DNA of 64,000 bases, taken from assembly GCF_000165425.1 (NCBI RefSeq), contig NW_001798994.1:186001-250000 (forward strand). The letters run 5' to 3'. Of the stretch, positions 24,135 through 36,600 are shown piece after piece (position 1 is the stretch's first letter; each line of letters begins with the position of its first letter). The DNA comes from Paramecium tetraurelia. Its lineage: Eukaryota > Ciliophora > Oligohymenophorea > Peniculida > Parameciidae. The translations under genes and the position numbers were made by a program. The notes under the pieces are model-generated. The model saw only the letters and a program-made list of their open reading frames with translations, ran no database searches and was not told the DNA's origin.

Positions 24135-24560
24135 ATGTCACATTCCAGTGATATAACATAAATAAGTGATTAGAATTCACTGGTTTAGAAACCTATTACA
24201 TCAGAGGATGAGGTTAATATTTTGAAGGCTTAAAAATCAGATGTTCCTATTGGTAAAATGCATCAAGTCAAGCTTCCTTCTGCGATATTGAGTAAAAAAT
24301 AAATTGAGTTGAAAAAAAACAATTTATTGCATTTAAAAATGTGGAATTCAAAGTCAGATGAAGAGATGGAGAAGATCAATGAAGTTTTTAAGTTATTTAG
24401 AAGGAAATTTGGAAGGAATGCCTAATATTTAGATGAGTTCTTTACAATTTTGGGCAGAGCAAATTTAGATTTAGAGTTAGTGCAATAGTTAATTTAATTT
24501 GAAGATAAATTTCTCAAAAAATATATCCAAGATAGGAGTTCTGAGAATAGAATTGATTGA
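24135..24560 (+). CDS. Hypothetical 141-aa protein
   Basis: Single-exon frame from ATG 24135 to TGA 24558-24560. The N-terminal third is Ser/Gln/Asp-rich (MSHSSDITQISDQNSLVQ). It is followed by a basic stretch (HQVKLPSAILSKKQIELKKN) and a charged helical C-terminus (DEEMEKINEVFKLFRRKFGR; LDEFFTILGRANLDLELVQQ). The helical half loosely recalls a single helical-bundle or EF-hand-like layout, but no calcium-binding loop is present. No family is recognised. It lies 85 bp upstream of NOP16 on the same strand. Confidence 0.65.
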
Positions 24561-24645
24561 TACTTATGTATATCCATCATTTTTCAGAGGCCTACATATT
24601 TTATATTAGAAAGTGAAATTAAATATTTTATAATTAATTTATTGT

Positions 24646-25152
24646 ATGGCCAGGAGAAAAACTGTCAAACGCGCATAAAAATCTCATAAGCATTTATTTA
24701 CAAGAAATAAAAAGATAAATAAGACATAAAAAGAACAAAATAAAATTCCAGGGTGGAACAAAAATATTTCATTCACTCAAAACTTATCTAACTTAGGAAT
24801 GAACACAGGTTATTAGATTAATCAAAAAATAACTGATGAATTAAAACAAAAGGAACAAGCTCCATAATAATACATTGAGGCAGAAGAAATTTCTATTGAT
24901 TAAATAAAAGAATTGTAAAAATAAGCAACATAAAAATTACCACAAGAAGAAGTTGAAAAGAAGAAAAATAAGGTGAGAATGAATATTGATGATGAATGGG
25001 CAGTTGAAGCACTTGTTAAGAAATACAAGTAAGATTGGGAAGCTATGAAAAGAGATCACAAATTAAACACATTCTAATGGACCGCAATTTAATGTTAAAA
25101 AAAATACAATGATTACATTAAAAGATATGGTAAATGTCCTAAACCCTAATGA
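24646..25152 (+). CDS. NOP16: NOP16-like nucleolar ribosome-biogenesis protein
   Basis: Intronless 168-aa frame, ATG 24646, TGA 25150-25152. It has a very basic N-terminus (MARRKTVKRAQKSHKHLFTR). IPGWNKNISFTQNLSNLGM matches the conserved 'W-D-x-x-K-T-x-x-x-N-x-x-x-x-G' part of Nop16. The C-terminal block DEWAVEALVKKYKQDWEAM then RDHKLNTFQWTAIQCQKKYN matches the family's 'LV-x-KYG-D-Y-x-A-M-x-x-D-x-K-x-N-x-x-Q-x-x' signature. Nop16 works in the nucleolus on 60S subunit assembly. The length fits the small end of the family. The small spacing to the upstream ORF and the convergent neighbour suggest nothing special about regulation. Confidence 0.85.
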
Positions 25153-25224
25153 TTCATGAGTAAATTTATATGTATATTATTTATATGAATAAATTCTTAG
25201 ATTTTCATTAATAAATATTATTCT

Positions 25225-27315
25225 TCATTTATTTATTGATTACAATAAATCTTCTGAGTCTTAAAGAATATTTCGAATTCTATCAAAATTATGATATTAC
25301 GGTTTAAAATTATCATTTATATCTTATTTGATTTACATAGGTTACTGAGGTTAATAAGATAATTAACTTGAAACTTTCAAAGGTTAATTTGATATGTTAT
25401 GATTTTAAATTGGTGTAACATAATAAGGATTAGGAACTTATGAATAAGTAATTGGATTTATGGGTAGATTCGCAGCATTTATTGTTTACATTTAATTATT
25501 GGGTTAGTAGGGTGTATTTAAAAGAGGATTTGTGTAGTTATACTATTAAATAGGTACCTTTGGGACATCTGCAGTTTATATTGCTCCATTTATAGTTTAA
25601 TTAGGAACTCCTAATGGTAAATTTTTCGATTAAATTTCTCTTTTTGGAGTGACAAAATCATAAGTTTAATTCTAAGAATTTATAATAGAAAATTTATTAC
25701 TTAAGCAGGGTATTTTTGTATTGGAATTTACATATTAGGTACTTAAGGCTATAAAGTAGTAGAACCTAATGGGATTTGTGGGGATTATTGTTATTTTTAG
25801 AATGCTTATATAGTTGAGCCATCTATTGGTTAATTCAGAATTGTAGGAGATGGACCTACAATAACATTGGGATTGCTTAGAACTGAAGAGGGTGTCTAAT
25901 TATAAGTTTGTGCTAATTGATAGTTAGGAGATATATAGGTTGTGCTGAAGGTATCTTGTTGTATTGGTTATTGAGATGATGGAATTAATTAGGATTATAA
26001 CATTAATTTTGAAATAAGTTTTGGTTGTTAGTTAGTAACTTAAAATTATTGTTGGGTAAGATTTGGATCTTAAAATTAGAATTCAGATTTTTGTTAAAAG
26101 AACATGGGTTAATTTCCTAATTTATTATGTTCTATAAAGTTATTTTATGGATAAATGTTTGGTTGGGATCTTTAAGACTCAATATTGTTGGCTTATTAAT
26201 ATGATATTTACTATTTGATTTATTATGTTTCAATTTGTCTTGGGCTTTATTAATATTATTATGTTTCATAAATAATTTCTGATTAAGATCGTTAATGTTA
26301 CTGTGAATTGGATAGTTGACTGTAGCGATATGGAAAACTTTCAATAACAGATTTACACTTCAGCGTGTTATTTAAAGGAAGCGCATTTTATTTTACCGCT
26401 TCATAATTAACAACAAAGTCTTAGAAATTAAGTATTTTGCTTTGGTATGGTTTGAGGATATAATAAACATCATCTATGGTTAATTGGTTTGCTGATTCTG
26501 CCATTAATAACTCCATGATTCGAATCAATTAGATTGAGTAATGGTTATAACATTAATTTTGCAATTCATTAATTTGTTGTTCATCTAATTATTTTTAATC
26601 ATTTAATTGCATCAAATCTAATAAGGTTTTCCCCAAAGCATAAGAATCAATTGAATTCCATTGGATTTTGGGTTACTAATTTTGTAGCAGTTGTTTTTTG
26701 AGAGATGGAGGAAGATACGTTTCTGTTTTATTGTTGATAAATTTATTGATTGAATTTTCTTAATCAATTATTATTCCTATTGGACATAATTTTATTTAAC
26801 CATTTGATTTTAAGGAAATTGTGACTGGTCTAATATCTTAATGGTTGTATCCCTTCTGCTTCAATTCATAGAGAGCATTAGTAATTGACCAGAGAAAGTA
26901 CCATAATTCCTTTTCAGAAAATCTTTCTGAATGTTGTTTTCTATGCATTAATTCCCTACTTTAGTAAAATGAATTACTTCTCTAAATTTTGGGGTATGTA
27001 TTCAAAGTAGCTTGAAATAACAGTAGAAGTTGAGCAAAATTCTGATGATTGCTTTTCAATGCTTCCGTAATAATCGATTATGTAGGGAGCTTGAATTTTT
27101 TTGATCATTGTTTGGAACTTCAGCCAGGGTTCATCGGATTCATGATTAAAAACTCTATAAGGGAATTCAATAACCATCTCTTGGTTGGCATCATTGATGT
27201 AGATTTATCCGGTTTTAATTTCATTTTTTAAATCAATTGGCTTGAATTGGCTTTAGAAAGTTTTAAAGAAAGAAGAAGAAATGGGATTTGATTATGAGGA
27301 TGCAGATTATCCCAT
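25225..27315 (-). CDS. Pseudokinase-like protein with long Q/N/P-rich tail
   Basis: About 679 aa with introns at 26956-26977 (22 nt) and 25672-25700 (29 nt). ATG is at 27315 and TGA at 25227-25225. It starts MGQSASSQSN, a possible N-myristoylation site. Residues about 35-330 have a protein-kinase layout: beta-strand VIEFPYRVFNHESDEPWLKF, a C-lobe helix ELWYFLWSITNALYELKQKG, and NHQDIRPVTISLKSNGQIKL in the place of the HRD loop. Then comes SIDSYALGKTLLDLM (like the D-x-W/Y-S-x-G helix F) and IRIMELLMAESANQLT. The HRD aspartate survives within HQD, but the DFG position reads CPIG and no AxK lysine is evident, so catalysis is doubtful. The second half is Gln/Asn/Pro/Tyr-rich without domains. It diverges from the dynein gene 359 bp away. 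Confidence 0.75.
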
Positions 27316-27674
27316 AAAATAATTTCAAATAAATTTTATTTTATTAATATATAAGGTTGGCTCAAACAGTTTTAACTTAATTTTGATTTTTGCACAATGA
27401 GATATGTGGTTTTTGATGTTGCTTTTGATTGTTGTTTATAATTGAAATAAAATGGTTTTTAGTATTTTTGCATTTTTTAATTAATACCTGATCTTAATCG
27501 CTTAGATATGGAATTCAAATTTTTAAATTCATGTCTAATGATATTGAGGTACGCGAATAGCCTGAATGTGGGTATTCGTACATTCTCAGGATCGAGAGAG
27601 GATGCATTGGATTTATCATTTAAATTTGTGTATCTGCACAATATTATATTATTTATTTAAATTAAAAATCGGAA
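27316..27674. promoter_or_regulatory. Divergent intergenic region between pseudokinase and dynein genes
   Basis: A 359-bp gap lies between two start codons on opposite strands, so it should hold both promoters. It is AT-rich except for a more GC-rich patch near 27540-27600. That patch carries an imperfect inverted repeat, GTACGCGAAT (27549-27558) and ATTCGTAC (27574-27581). I recognise no established promoter element. Confidence 0.45.
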
Positions 27675-30600
27675 ATGAATTCGAAGGGCAAAAGGACTTT
27701 AGGTACATGATATAAAAAATATATGACAGGTCCAATTTAAAAAATTAACAAGCCGTCGATCGATTTTGAGTCAGCTCTAAAGGAACATCGAGCAGTGGAG
27801 GAAAGAATAAAAATGGAAACTGACAGTCAAGATCCGAGGTATTTAGAGTAACATATGTATTTAAGGAAATTTGTAATGAACCTGTTGAATGATCGTGATA
27901 ATTCATTAATAATGGATAATTCCCTAACTCATTCGCAAGTGGCTATAAAAAAGAAAGTATTATTGATAATTAATTTAACAGGTGTACATACGTTCAAGAC
28001 AGGTTAAGAGTCAAGTGCCATTCATGTAAATGTAGACGAAGAACAACTCCCAAATTTAATTTGCATCTCCTTCTTAGAGTTTGAAGTTTGACTTTGATTT
28101 GAAACCCGATTTCAATTCTAAACGATCGAATTTTGTTCCCAAGTTTATAAATTCAGGAATCAATTTTGACGTCGAAGTAAGAGGAACACTTGGAGAAGAG
28201 TTTACAGAGTTTCAGATGTGTAATTAAGTAATCAAATAAATTAGATGACAATGACTCATAACCAGAAGACATCCCAAAAAATAAAAACTTTTCTTATGGA
28301 GGCAGAATGACCAATAAAAAACTTAAGGAATACGATTGTTGGGATGAAGAAAGAACTCCTTAAGAATGGTTAGAAATATGTAAAAAGAGCAATCCTCCTC
28401 ATGCAAAATGTCCAATGTTTGATTAATCAGACAAATACGTTTGGACAGATGTGGAGGTGTTGGGTTTTGAGAATGGCAAATTCGAAGTCAAGATATTGAG
28501 ATCAAGCAAAATCAAACGAATAGGCAGATTGTCACTATAATTCAATTCAGAAGATCCTGTCAAATTCGAATAAAGAGTTGAATTGTGTAAATAAAGATAA
28601 AAGAATGCTGATGATGAATTGAGATTCCTTAAATATGTGGACTCTTTGCCTGATTCAATGACATCGACTTTATCTCTTGAAATGCAGAAAAAGATCGAAG
28701 AATACACAGTTTTTAGAGATTTGCCATACATAATCAAAGAAGATCCAAGCAAAATAGCTCCTGGGTTTCCACAGATTTAAAATCTCAAAGATGAATTGAA
28801 GTAGATGATCACAGATCCAGAAATCAGAAGGAAACAAATGCAACATCTTGAGTTGCTTAAAAAAGACTTGGTGAAATAAGTTCAAAAAGAATATATCATG
28901 CTCATGAAGAAGTGTTCAATTCTCAAGGACATGGAAGTCAATAAGAATGATATCAAGTGGATTTAATTAAGAATCAAGAACAGATTTGAATAAACCAAAA
29001 GGCCTTATCATGGTTTAACTAAATAGTTTGCGAGTGACACTAAAATTCTGAGCTTCGAATCTCTGGGCCAATAGACATCAAAGCAAGTGAAAGTTCAAGA
29101 TAATTGGGCCTTTGTTGCAATCAGATAAAACATCTCACAATTACATTATTCAAAATTCACTGTAGTCGTTAACACATTGAATGCTTTAACAGCCAGATCC
29201 TAATTGTATTAGAATTTCCCACTCCTTAATGTATTGCTTAATCATTAATCTTTACCCATGGCTTTGTCTAATTTCGAAAGCTAACAAAAATAGCATAATA
29301 TCTAAGGAAGATAAACTCTGTAGGTGTAATGGCGTAGCACTATTGTTGGAGACATTCAAGATAAATTAAGAGAAAAGTATAGATTCTATTAAACTGAAAC
29401 TGAGGACTATTTGGATAGTGAATTGTAAAAATTACTTATTCGAATCGACTATATGTTTACCAATTATATTAGAGAAAATGTAGTTCGACAAACTTGCTAG
29501 TCATGGATTGATTTTCTAAAAAAGTTCACGACTCCAAAAGACGGGGAATAATGGAAGATTAATGATTATCCTTTATTGATTTTAAATCTTGAAGTCAATC
29601 TCAATTTCAAGAAAAAGAAGAATGACAAAAAAAATAAATAAGATGATACTCCTTTGTTGATGACAGATGAGGATCCCAATAGTGCCATTTACTTTTCTCC
29701 TAATTTCTCTGCCATCTAACAGGGTTTGTTAAAGCCAATAGATCTTTTATTGGAATCAGTGAATTCCTTTAATAGACTCGAAAAAGATTTGGTTCCATTG
29801 GTGGATATTGATTAGAAAAAGGAGGTAAAGGGACGATTGAGAGCTTACGAGATTGAAAATGACAAGGATTAAATGTGGATTAAGTGGGCTAAGGATAAGG
29901 TCTAAGAATATCTGGAGATCGGTTATTAGAAACCTAATTAAATGCTATAAAAGTTCAGGGAATTTAGTTTCTTATTAGAAAAGTCTGTTCAAAGTGTTCT
30001 AAAAAGTTTATTTGGAGATGTGTCGAAAAAACCTATCATAACCTCATTGGATAAGGATGAGATATCAAAAAAGTTATCTGATTTTATTAATGCCAAATTT
30101 TAAATACAAAGATTATGTTTGGATGAAAAGAATGAATAATTTTTTTAGATTAAAACTAGAATTGCCAAAGAAAATTTGATCTCAAAAGCCAATGAATTTA
30201 TCACATCCATTTTGAAACAGTGTTCAGATATTGTGACTGACAACATTAGTCGTTTAAGTTAGGAATATAGCGATATGAGTGATAGAATTACAAAGCAACC
30301 CAAAAATGAGGCTGAATTAGTAGAATTAAAATCTTATATAGCAGAACACGAAGTTAATTTGGCAAAGAAGAAATAAGAGGTGGATTGTATCTATGATTAT
30401 TTGACCATGTTCGAAGACATGAGTCATAATTTTGAAGATAAAAACCTCTATGAGTTTTGGAATTTATATAGTTTCCCTCCTGAAATTAAAAATCATGTGA
30501 TCGAAGGTCAAAGAAAGGCTAATCTATAAGAGTAAAAGTTTATGGAAAACTTGGATAACGAGAAGGATAAGTTCCAAGGAGAATTGAAGGAATTGACAGA

Positions 30601-33600
30601 ATTATTCTCAACTGTCTAGAAATTTGATGACTATTCAAGAGTAAAGGATTTTGCAAATGATGTCGTATCACTCAATGACCGTTTCTAAAATGCCTAAAAG
30701 AAGGTAGAATCATTTAATGAGAGAGAAATACTGTTTAAATAATAACCATCAGTTTATGAAGATTTGAATTAATTGATTAAGGATTTCACTATTTACTTCA
30801 ATTTGTGGACTAATGCTATTGAATTTGAGTATGATAGAAGTGATTGGTGTACAGGTTCATTCTTGAAGCTAAATTTCACTGAAATTGAAAACAAAGTTAG
30901 AACCAACTAAAGGAATGCCAATTTACTTATAAAGGCTTTCTCTGATGCACAAGATGACACAGCCGTAGAAGTGGCACGCAAGTTGAAAGGTCAAATCGAT
31001 GAGTTCAAAGAGAGATTGTGGTTGATTGAATTACTGACCACTGAGGCTATGAAAACTAAGTTGAATATGTGGAAAGACATCTGGAAGATTGTTGGAATTG
31101 TTGATCAAGAAACAAATGACGATTTATCATTGGATGCTTTGGTTTCTCACGGCCTTATGAATTTTAGGAATGACATCGAAGAAGTGTCAAGGAGAGCTGA
31201 GAAATAGTGGTAAATAGAAAAGAATCTCAATTCAATTCAAGAGAAGCTTAAGGATTAAAAAGTAGAAATGATTCCATACAAAAAGACAGGAACCTTTGTG
31301 TTGAAATCTTTAGAAGAAGTAGTGTAATGCTTTGATGATTAATTCAACATTCTATTGATGTTAAAGGCACAACCTTAAATCAAAGCTGTATTACATAAAG
31401 CATAAGCCTTGGAGTAAAAGATAGTGTTGATTTAGGACACACTTGATGGTTGGATAAAGTGTTAAAGAGGGTGGATGTATTTGGAACCTATTTTTACTTC
31501 TGATGATATCAAGAAGAAAATGCCTTAAGAAACCTTAAAATTTTAGAAGGTGGATACTCATTGGAAATAAGTGATGGAATAATTCAGCAAGGAGCCCAAT
31601 CTTTGGGACGGAGTAGAAAGTGATAAGATGAAGAATGAATTCGATTAGGATAATAAGGCTTTGGATTAGATTTAGAAATCTTTAAGTGAGTATTTGGAGA
31701 CAAAACGTAACTCATTCCCAAGATTTTATTTCTTATCAGATGAGGAACTATTGGAAATCTTGGCATAAACCAAAGATCCAGAAACAGTGTAGAAGCATAT
31801 TAATAAATGTTTTGAAGCCATCAACTTAATTAGAATTTGTAAATGGATAGGAAGTGGTAGCCAATGATATCAGCAGAAAAAGAAAAAGTACAATTTTTCA
31901 AAAGGAATTAATGTTAATGAAGGTGAAAAGAAAGGTAATGTGGAAAAGTGGTTGTGTGAAATTGAGTCTGTTATGATAGACACATTGAAGAAGATTATGA
32001 AAGCCTCACATTTGGATAACGATACAAAGAGAGTTGTTTGGGTAAGGAAATGGCCTGCTTAAATTGTATTGGCAGTTAATATGATCAGATGGACCAGAGG
32101 TAGTGAGCTGGCTATAAATGATAAAGACAATTAATAAGGAGGATTGACAGGATTTTTATAACAATTGATTAATGAACTTAGAGATATTGTTGATTTGGTT
32201 AGATAAGATTTGTCTCCTTTAGAGAGATTAACATTGGGTGCACTTGTTGTGTTAGATGTACATGCAAGAGATGTAATTAGACAACTAGTAAAAATTGGTT
32301 GCAATGATATTAACAATTTCTAATGGATGGCGTAATTGCGATATTATTGGACTGAATAGATAATGAAATGCAATGTCAAGATGATCAATGCTGATTTACT
32401 CTATGGATATGAGTATTTGGGTAATAGTATGAGATTGGTCATTACACCTTTAACTGATAGATGTTATCGTACTTTGATGGGAGCATTCCATTTACAGTAT
32501 GGAGGTGCACCTGAAGGTCCAGCAGGAACAGGAAAAACAGAAACTGTTAAGGATTTAGCCAAAGCATTGGCAGTTCAATGTGTTGTGTTTAATTGCTCTG
32601 ATGGTTTGAACTATTTAGCTATGAGTAAATTCTTTAAAGGATTGGCAAGTTCAGGAGCTTGGTGTTGTTTTGATGAGTTCAATCGTATAGATTTAGAAGT
32701 GCTCTCAGTTATTGCTTAATAAGTGCTCACCATTTAGGATGCTATCAGACAGAAGAGACCAGAGTTTGAATTTGAAGGTACCTCAATTAAATTGATTCTG
32801 TCATGTGCCATTAATATTACAATGAATCCAGGATATGCAGGTAGATCCGATTTACCCGATAACTTAAAGGCTCTATTTAGACCATGCGCTATGATGGTTC
32901 CAGATTATGCATTGATTTCAGAAATCTATTTAGCATCTGTAGGATTTTAAGATGCCAATAATCTAGCACGTAAAATTGTGGCCTCATTAAGATTGTCATC
33001 CGAACAACTTTCATCCCAGGACCATTACGATTTTGGTATGAGAGCCTTAAAAGCTATTTTGACAGCTGCAGGTAATCTAAAAAGAGTTATGAATGACATT
33101 GAAGATATCATATGTTTAAGAGCCCTTATGGATGTCAATATTCCAAAATTCACAATAAATGATGTGCCCTTATTCAATTCAATTACCTCAGATCTATTTC
33201 CAGGAATCAAGTTGCCTGAATAAGATTATGGAGCATTGGAGACAGCACTCAAAAATACGGCATAAGAGATCAACATTCAAGCAGAAAAAGGATTCATTGA
33301 AAAGTGTATTCAATTATTCGATACCATAAATGTTAGACATGGTCTGATGATTGTAGGATAAGCATTTGCAGGTAAATCCAAAGTATTGGAATGTTTGGCC
33401 AAAGCCATGTCTTCATTAAATAAGGTGTAATCTTTTGTGAACGTTGCTGTGCTCAAACTTAATCCAAAATCCATTACTTCAGATCAGTTATATGGTAAAT
33501 TGGATCCAGACACAAAGTCATGGACTGATGGAGTCATTGCTATTATTATGAGATAGTGTGCGTAAGATGCAGAAATTGAAGAAAGGAAGTGGGTTGTATT

Positions 33601-36600
33601 TGATGGACCTGTTGATGCAGTTTGGATTGAAAATATGAATACCGTATTGGATGATAATAAGAAGTTATGTTTGACATCTGGTGAAATCATTAAGATGACA
33701 AACTGGATGACTATGATGTTTGAAGTTGAGGATCTTGCTGTTGCATCACCTGCCACTGTTAGTAGATGTGGTATGGTCTTTTTAGAAACACAACAAATTG
33801 GATGGTATGCCTTAGTCAAATCATATATATAAACAATCCCTGAAAAATTCATAGAACATCACTATTTGGATGATCTATTAAGAGTCATTATTGATGCCAG
33901 TTAGGAATGGTTGAGGAAGAATGGTAAATTCCCAATTTACAAGAGTGAAATGACTCTGGTGAAAAACATGTTACTGATACTCCAAACTTATTTACAGGAA
34001 TGGACAGACATAGATGAGAAAGCATAATAGAAATAAATTAATCATAATGAAATTAAGGATGTAGTCTCTAAAGCTGTTCTATTTTCTTGTGTTTGGAGTT
34101 TTGGTGCAGCCATAGATGAAGTGTGTCGAAAACAATATAATTTATTCTTGATTAAGTTGATATCTGCAGAAGATGTTCAAGAGACCTTCAACTTATAACT
34201 GTAATATAAATTTACACCTGTCTCTATCAACGCTAAATTACCAGATAAAGCTAATCTATTCGATATGGTGTATGACAGAAATAAAAACAATTTCATCAGT
34301 TGGACTCAAACATAGCCTCCATTTGTCATTCCTAAAGGATGTGACTATCATGATTTGCTCATTCCCACTAGTGATTCTATTAGAAATAATTACTTTCTGC
34401 ATTTATGTGTAAGAAATAAGATACATTTATTGGTATCTGGACCAACTGGTACTGGTAAGACCTCGAATATTGTTAGTGAAATCAATAAAAACTATTTTAA
34501 CACTGAATATACAAATTTGATAACTGCGTTTTCAGGTTAAACTCTGGTCAATTAAGTCTAAAAAACTATAGAAGCAAAAGTTAACTCAAGGAGAAGAAAG
34601 GGATATTTTGGACCTGAGGAAGGCAAAAAATACATTGTTATATTTATTGATGATTTGAATATGCCAGCCAAAGAAAAGTATGGGGCATAACCTCCGATAG
34701 AATTGTTAAGGTAGTGGATGGATACACAAGGTTGGTATGATTTAGAAACTAAAGAACCTAAGTTTCTTCAAGGAATTACTTTTATTGCTAGCATGTTGCC
34801 ACCAACAGGAGGAAGAAATGTAGTAAGTATGAGATATTTAAGACACTATGTTCTCTTATATGTTGAACCTTTCGAAGGAGATTCATTACAACGTATCTTT
34901 TAAAATGTGTTGGAATGGTATTATGCAAGACAGACGAATCCATTTATGAAATCAATCACAAATCTCAGAGATTAAACAGTGAATGCAACTCTTGATATTT
35001 ATCAATTAATTCAGACTTGTAAGGAACTTTTGCCAACTCCAGCCAAATCACATTATATTTACAATCTTAGAGATATCAGCAAGGTGTTCTAAGGAATTTC
35101 TAAAGGAACTATTAAATCTTTCAGGGATGAAAATGATTTCATAAAGTTATGGGCACATGAATGTCAACGTGTGTTTTAAGATAGATTGATTAATGAAGAT
35201 GACTAAGGAACTTTCGACAAAATATTAAAGGAAACCATTTTGAAACATTTCAAACGAGATTGGAAACAATTAGTACAAATAGAACCACTCTTATGGGCTT
35301 CTTTTGTTCCCACCCTCTATCCTGATGATGATAAAACAAAGAGACCCATGACTGATATCTATTGTGAATTAACAGATCGAGAGACACTTAAGAAAGTATG
35401 TCAGGAACAATTAAATGAATACAATTCATAGTACACGAGTAATCGAATGGAGTTAGTGTTATTTATGAATGCAATCCAACACGTGCTTAAGATAGTGCGT
35501 GTGGTCAACACAACATTTGGTCATGCTTTGTTGGTTGGTGTAGGAGGTTCGTGGAAGAGAAGAGTTTGGCCTAATTGGCCTCCTTCATTGCATTCTAAAA
35601 TGAAACATTGCAAGTGGACTCAAGAAATTGGATTGAAGAATTGCAGAAGGTAATGAAGATGGGAGGAATAGATCAAAAGGAATTTGTGTTCATGTATTCG
35701 GATACTTAGATCATTAAGGAATCGATGGTTGAGGATATTTGCAATATCTTGAATAATGGTGAAGTACCTAATTTATTCCCACCTGAGGAGAAAAGTAAAA
35801 TCATCGAAGAAATGAGTAGTTACACATCTGGAACTCCAAACGAGAAATATAGTTATTTTGTAAAGTAGTGCAAGAAGAATTTGCATCTTGTGATTTGCAT
35901 GTCTCCTGTAGGAGAAGCATTTAGAAGGAGATTGCGTACCTTTCCCTGCTTTGGTTAATTGCACAACAATCGATTGGTTCTTGCCATGGCCAGAGGAAGC
36001 CCTTAGATCAACAGCTGATGCAGTGTTTACCAAGAGACATTGAACCATCTCGACTCTGACACTAAATTGAGATTGGGTTTGGTGGATGTAGCAGTCGACA
36101 TGCAAATCAGAGTGTCTGATCTAACCAAAAGATATTACAACGAATTAAGAAGATACTATTATGTTACCCCAACATCGTATTTGGAATTGCTCAACACATT
36201 CAAGAGACTCAAGTCAGACAGAGATCAAAATATGTCCAAAATGATATCTCGATATGAGGCAGGTGTAGATAAGATCATCATTACAGAAAGTGAAGTGAGC
36301 AAAATGTAGAAGGAATTGGAAGATTTGTAACCAAAATTGGAGTAGGCTACTAAGGACAACAGTATAATGTTGATTAATTTGTAAAAGAAATAGAAAGAAG
36401 CTGATGCAAGAAAGTAGGTTTGTCAATAAGAAGAGAAAGATTGTAATGTACAAAGAGATGGGGCAAATGCTTTGAGAAATGATTGTTAAAATGATCTAGA
36501 CAAAGTGTTGCCCATCTTGGCTCAGGCTGCTGAAGCTTTGGAAAAGATTGATAAAAATGATATGGTTTAATTGAAATCATTCCCTAAGCCTCCTCCTTCT

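Noticed and set aside
25399-25918. A plus-strand reading (Gly/Thr/Tyr/Gln-rich, with its own plausible 29-nt intron) looked like a repetitive surface-type protein.
   Set aside because: It has no start codon, and the minus strand over the same bases is the continuous Q/N/P-rich tail of the pseudokinase gene with a clean start, stop and introns. The plus-strand frame is its antisense shadow.
33025-33210. Minus-strand ORF inside the dynein gene.
   Set aside because: It is antisense to the conserved AAA1-AAA2 coding sequence and shows no independent features.
35530-35560. A 20-nt GTAGGA...AGAG intron in the dynein gene that would fix the frame at the AAA4 P-loop.
   Set aside because: It would delete the conserved nucleotide-binding loop and uses a GAG acceptor; two stray bases are the simpler explanation.
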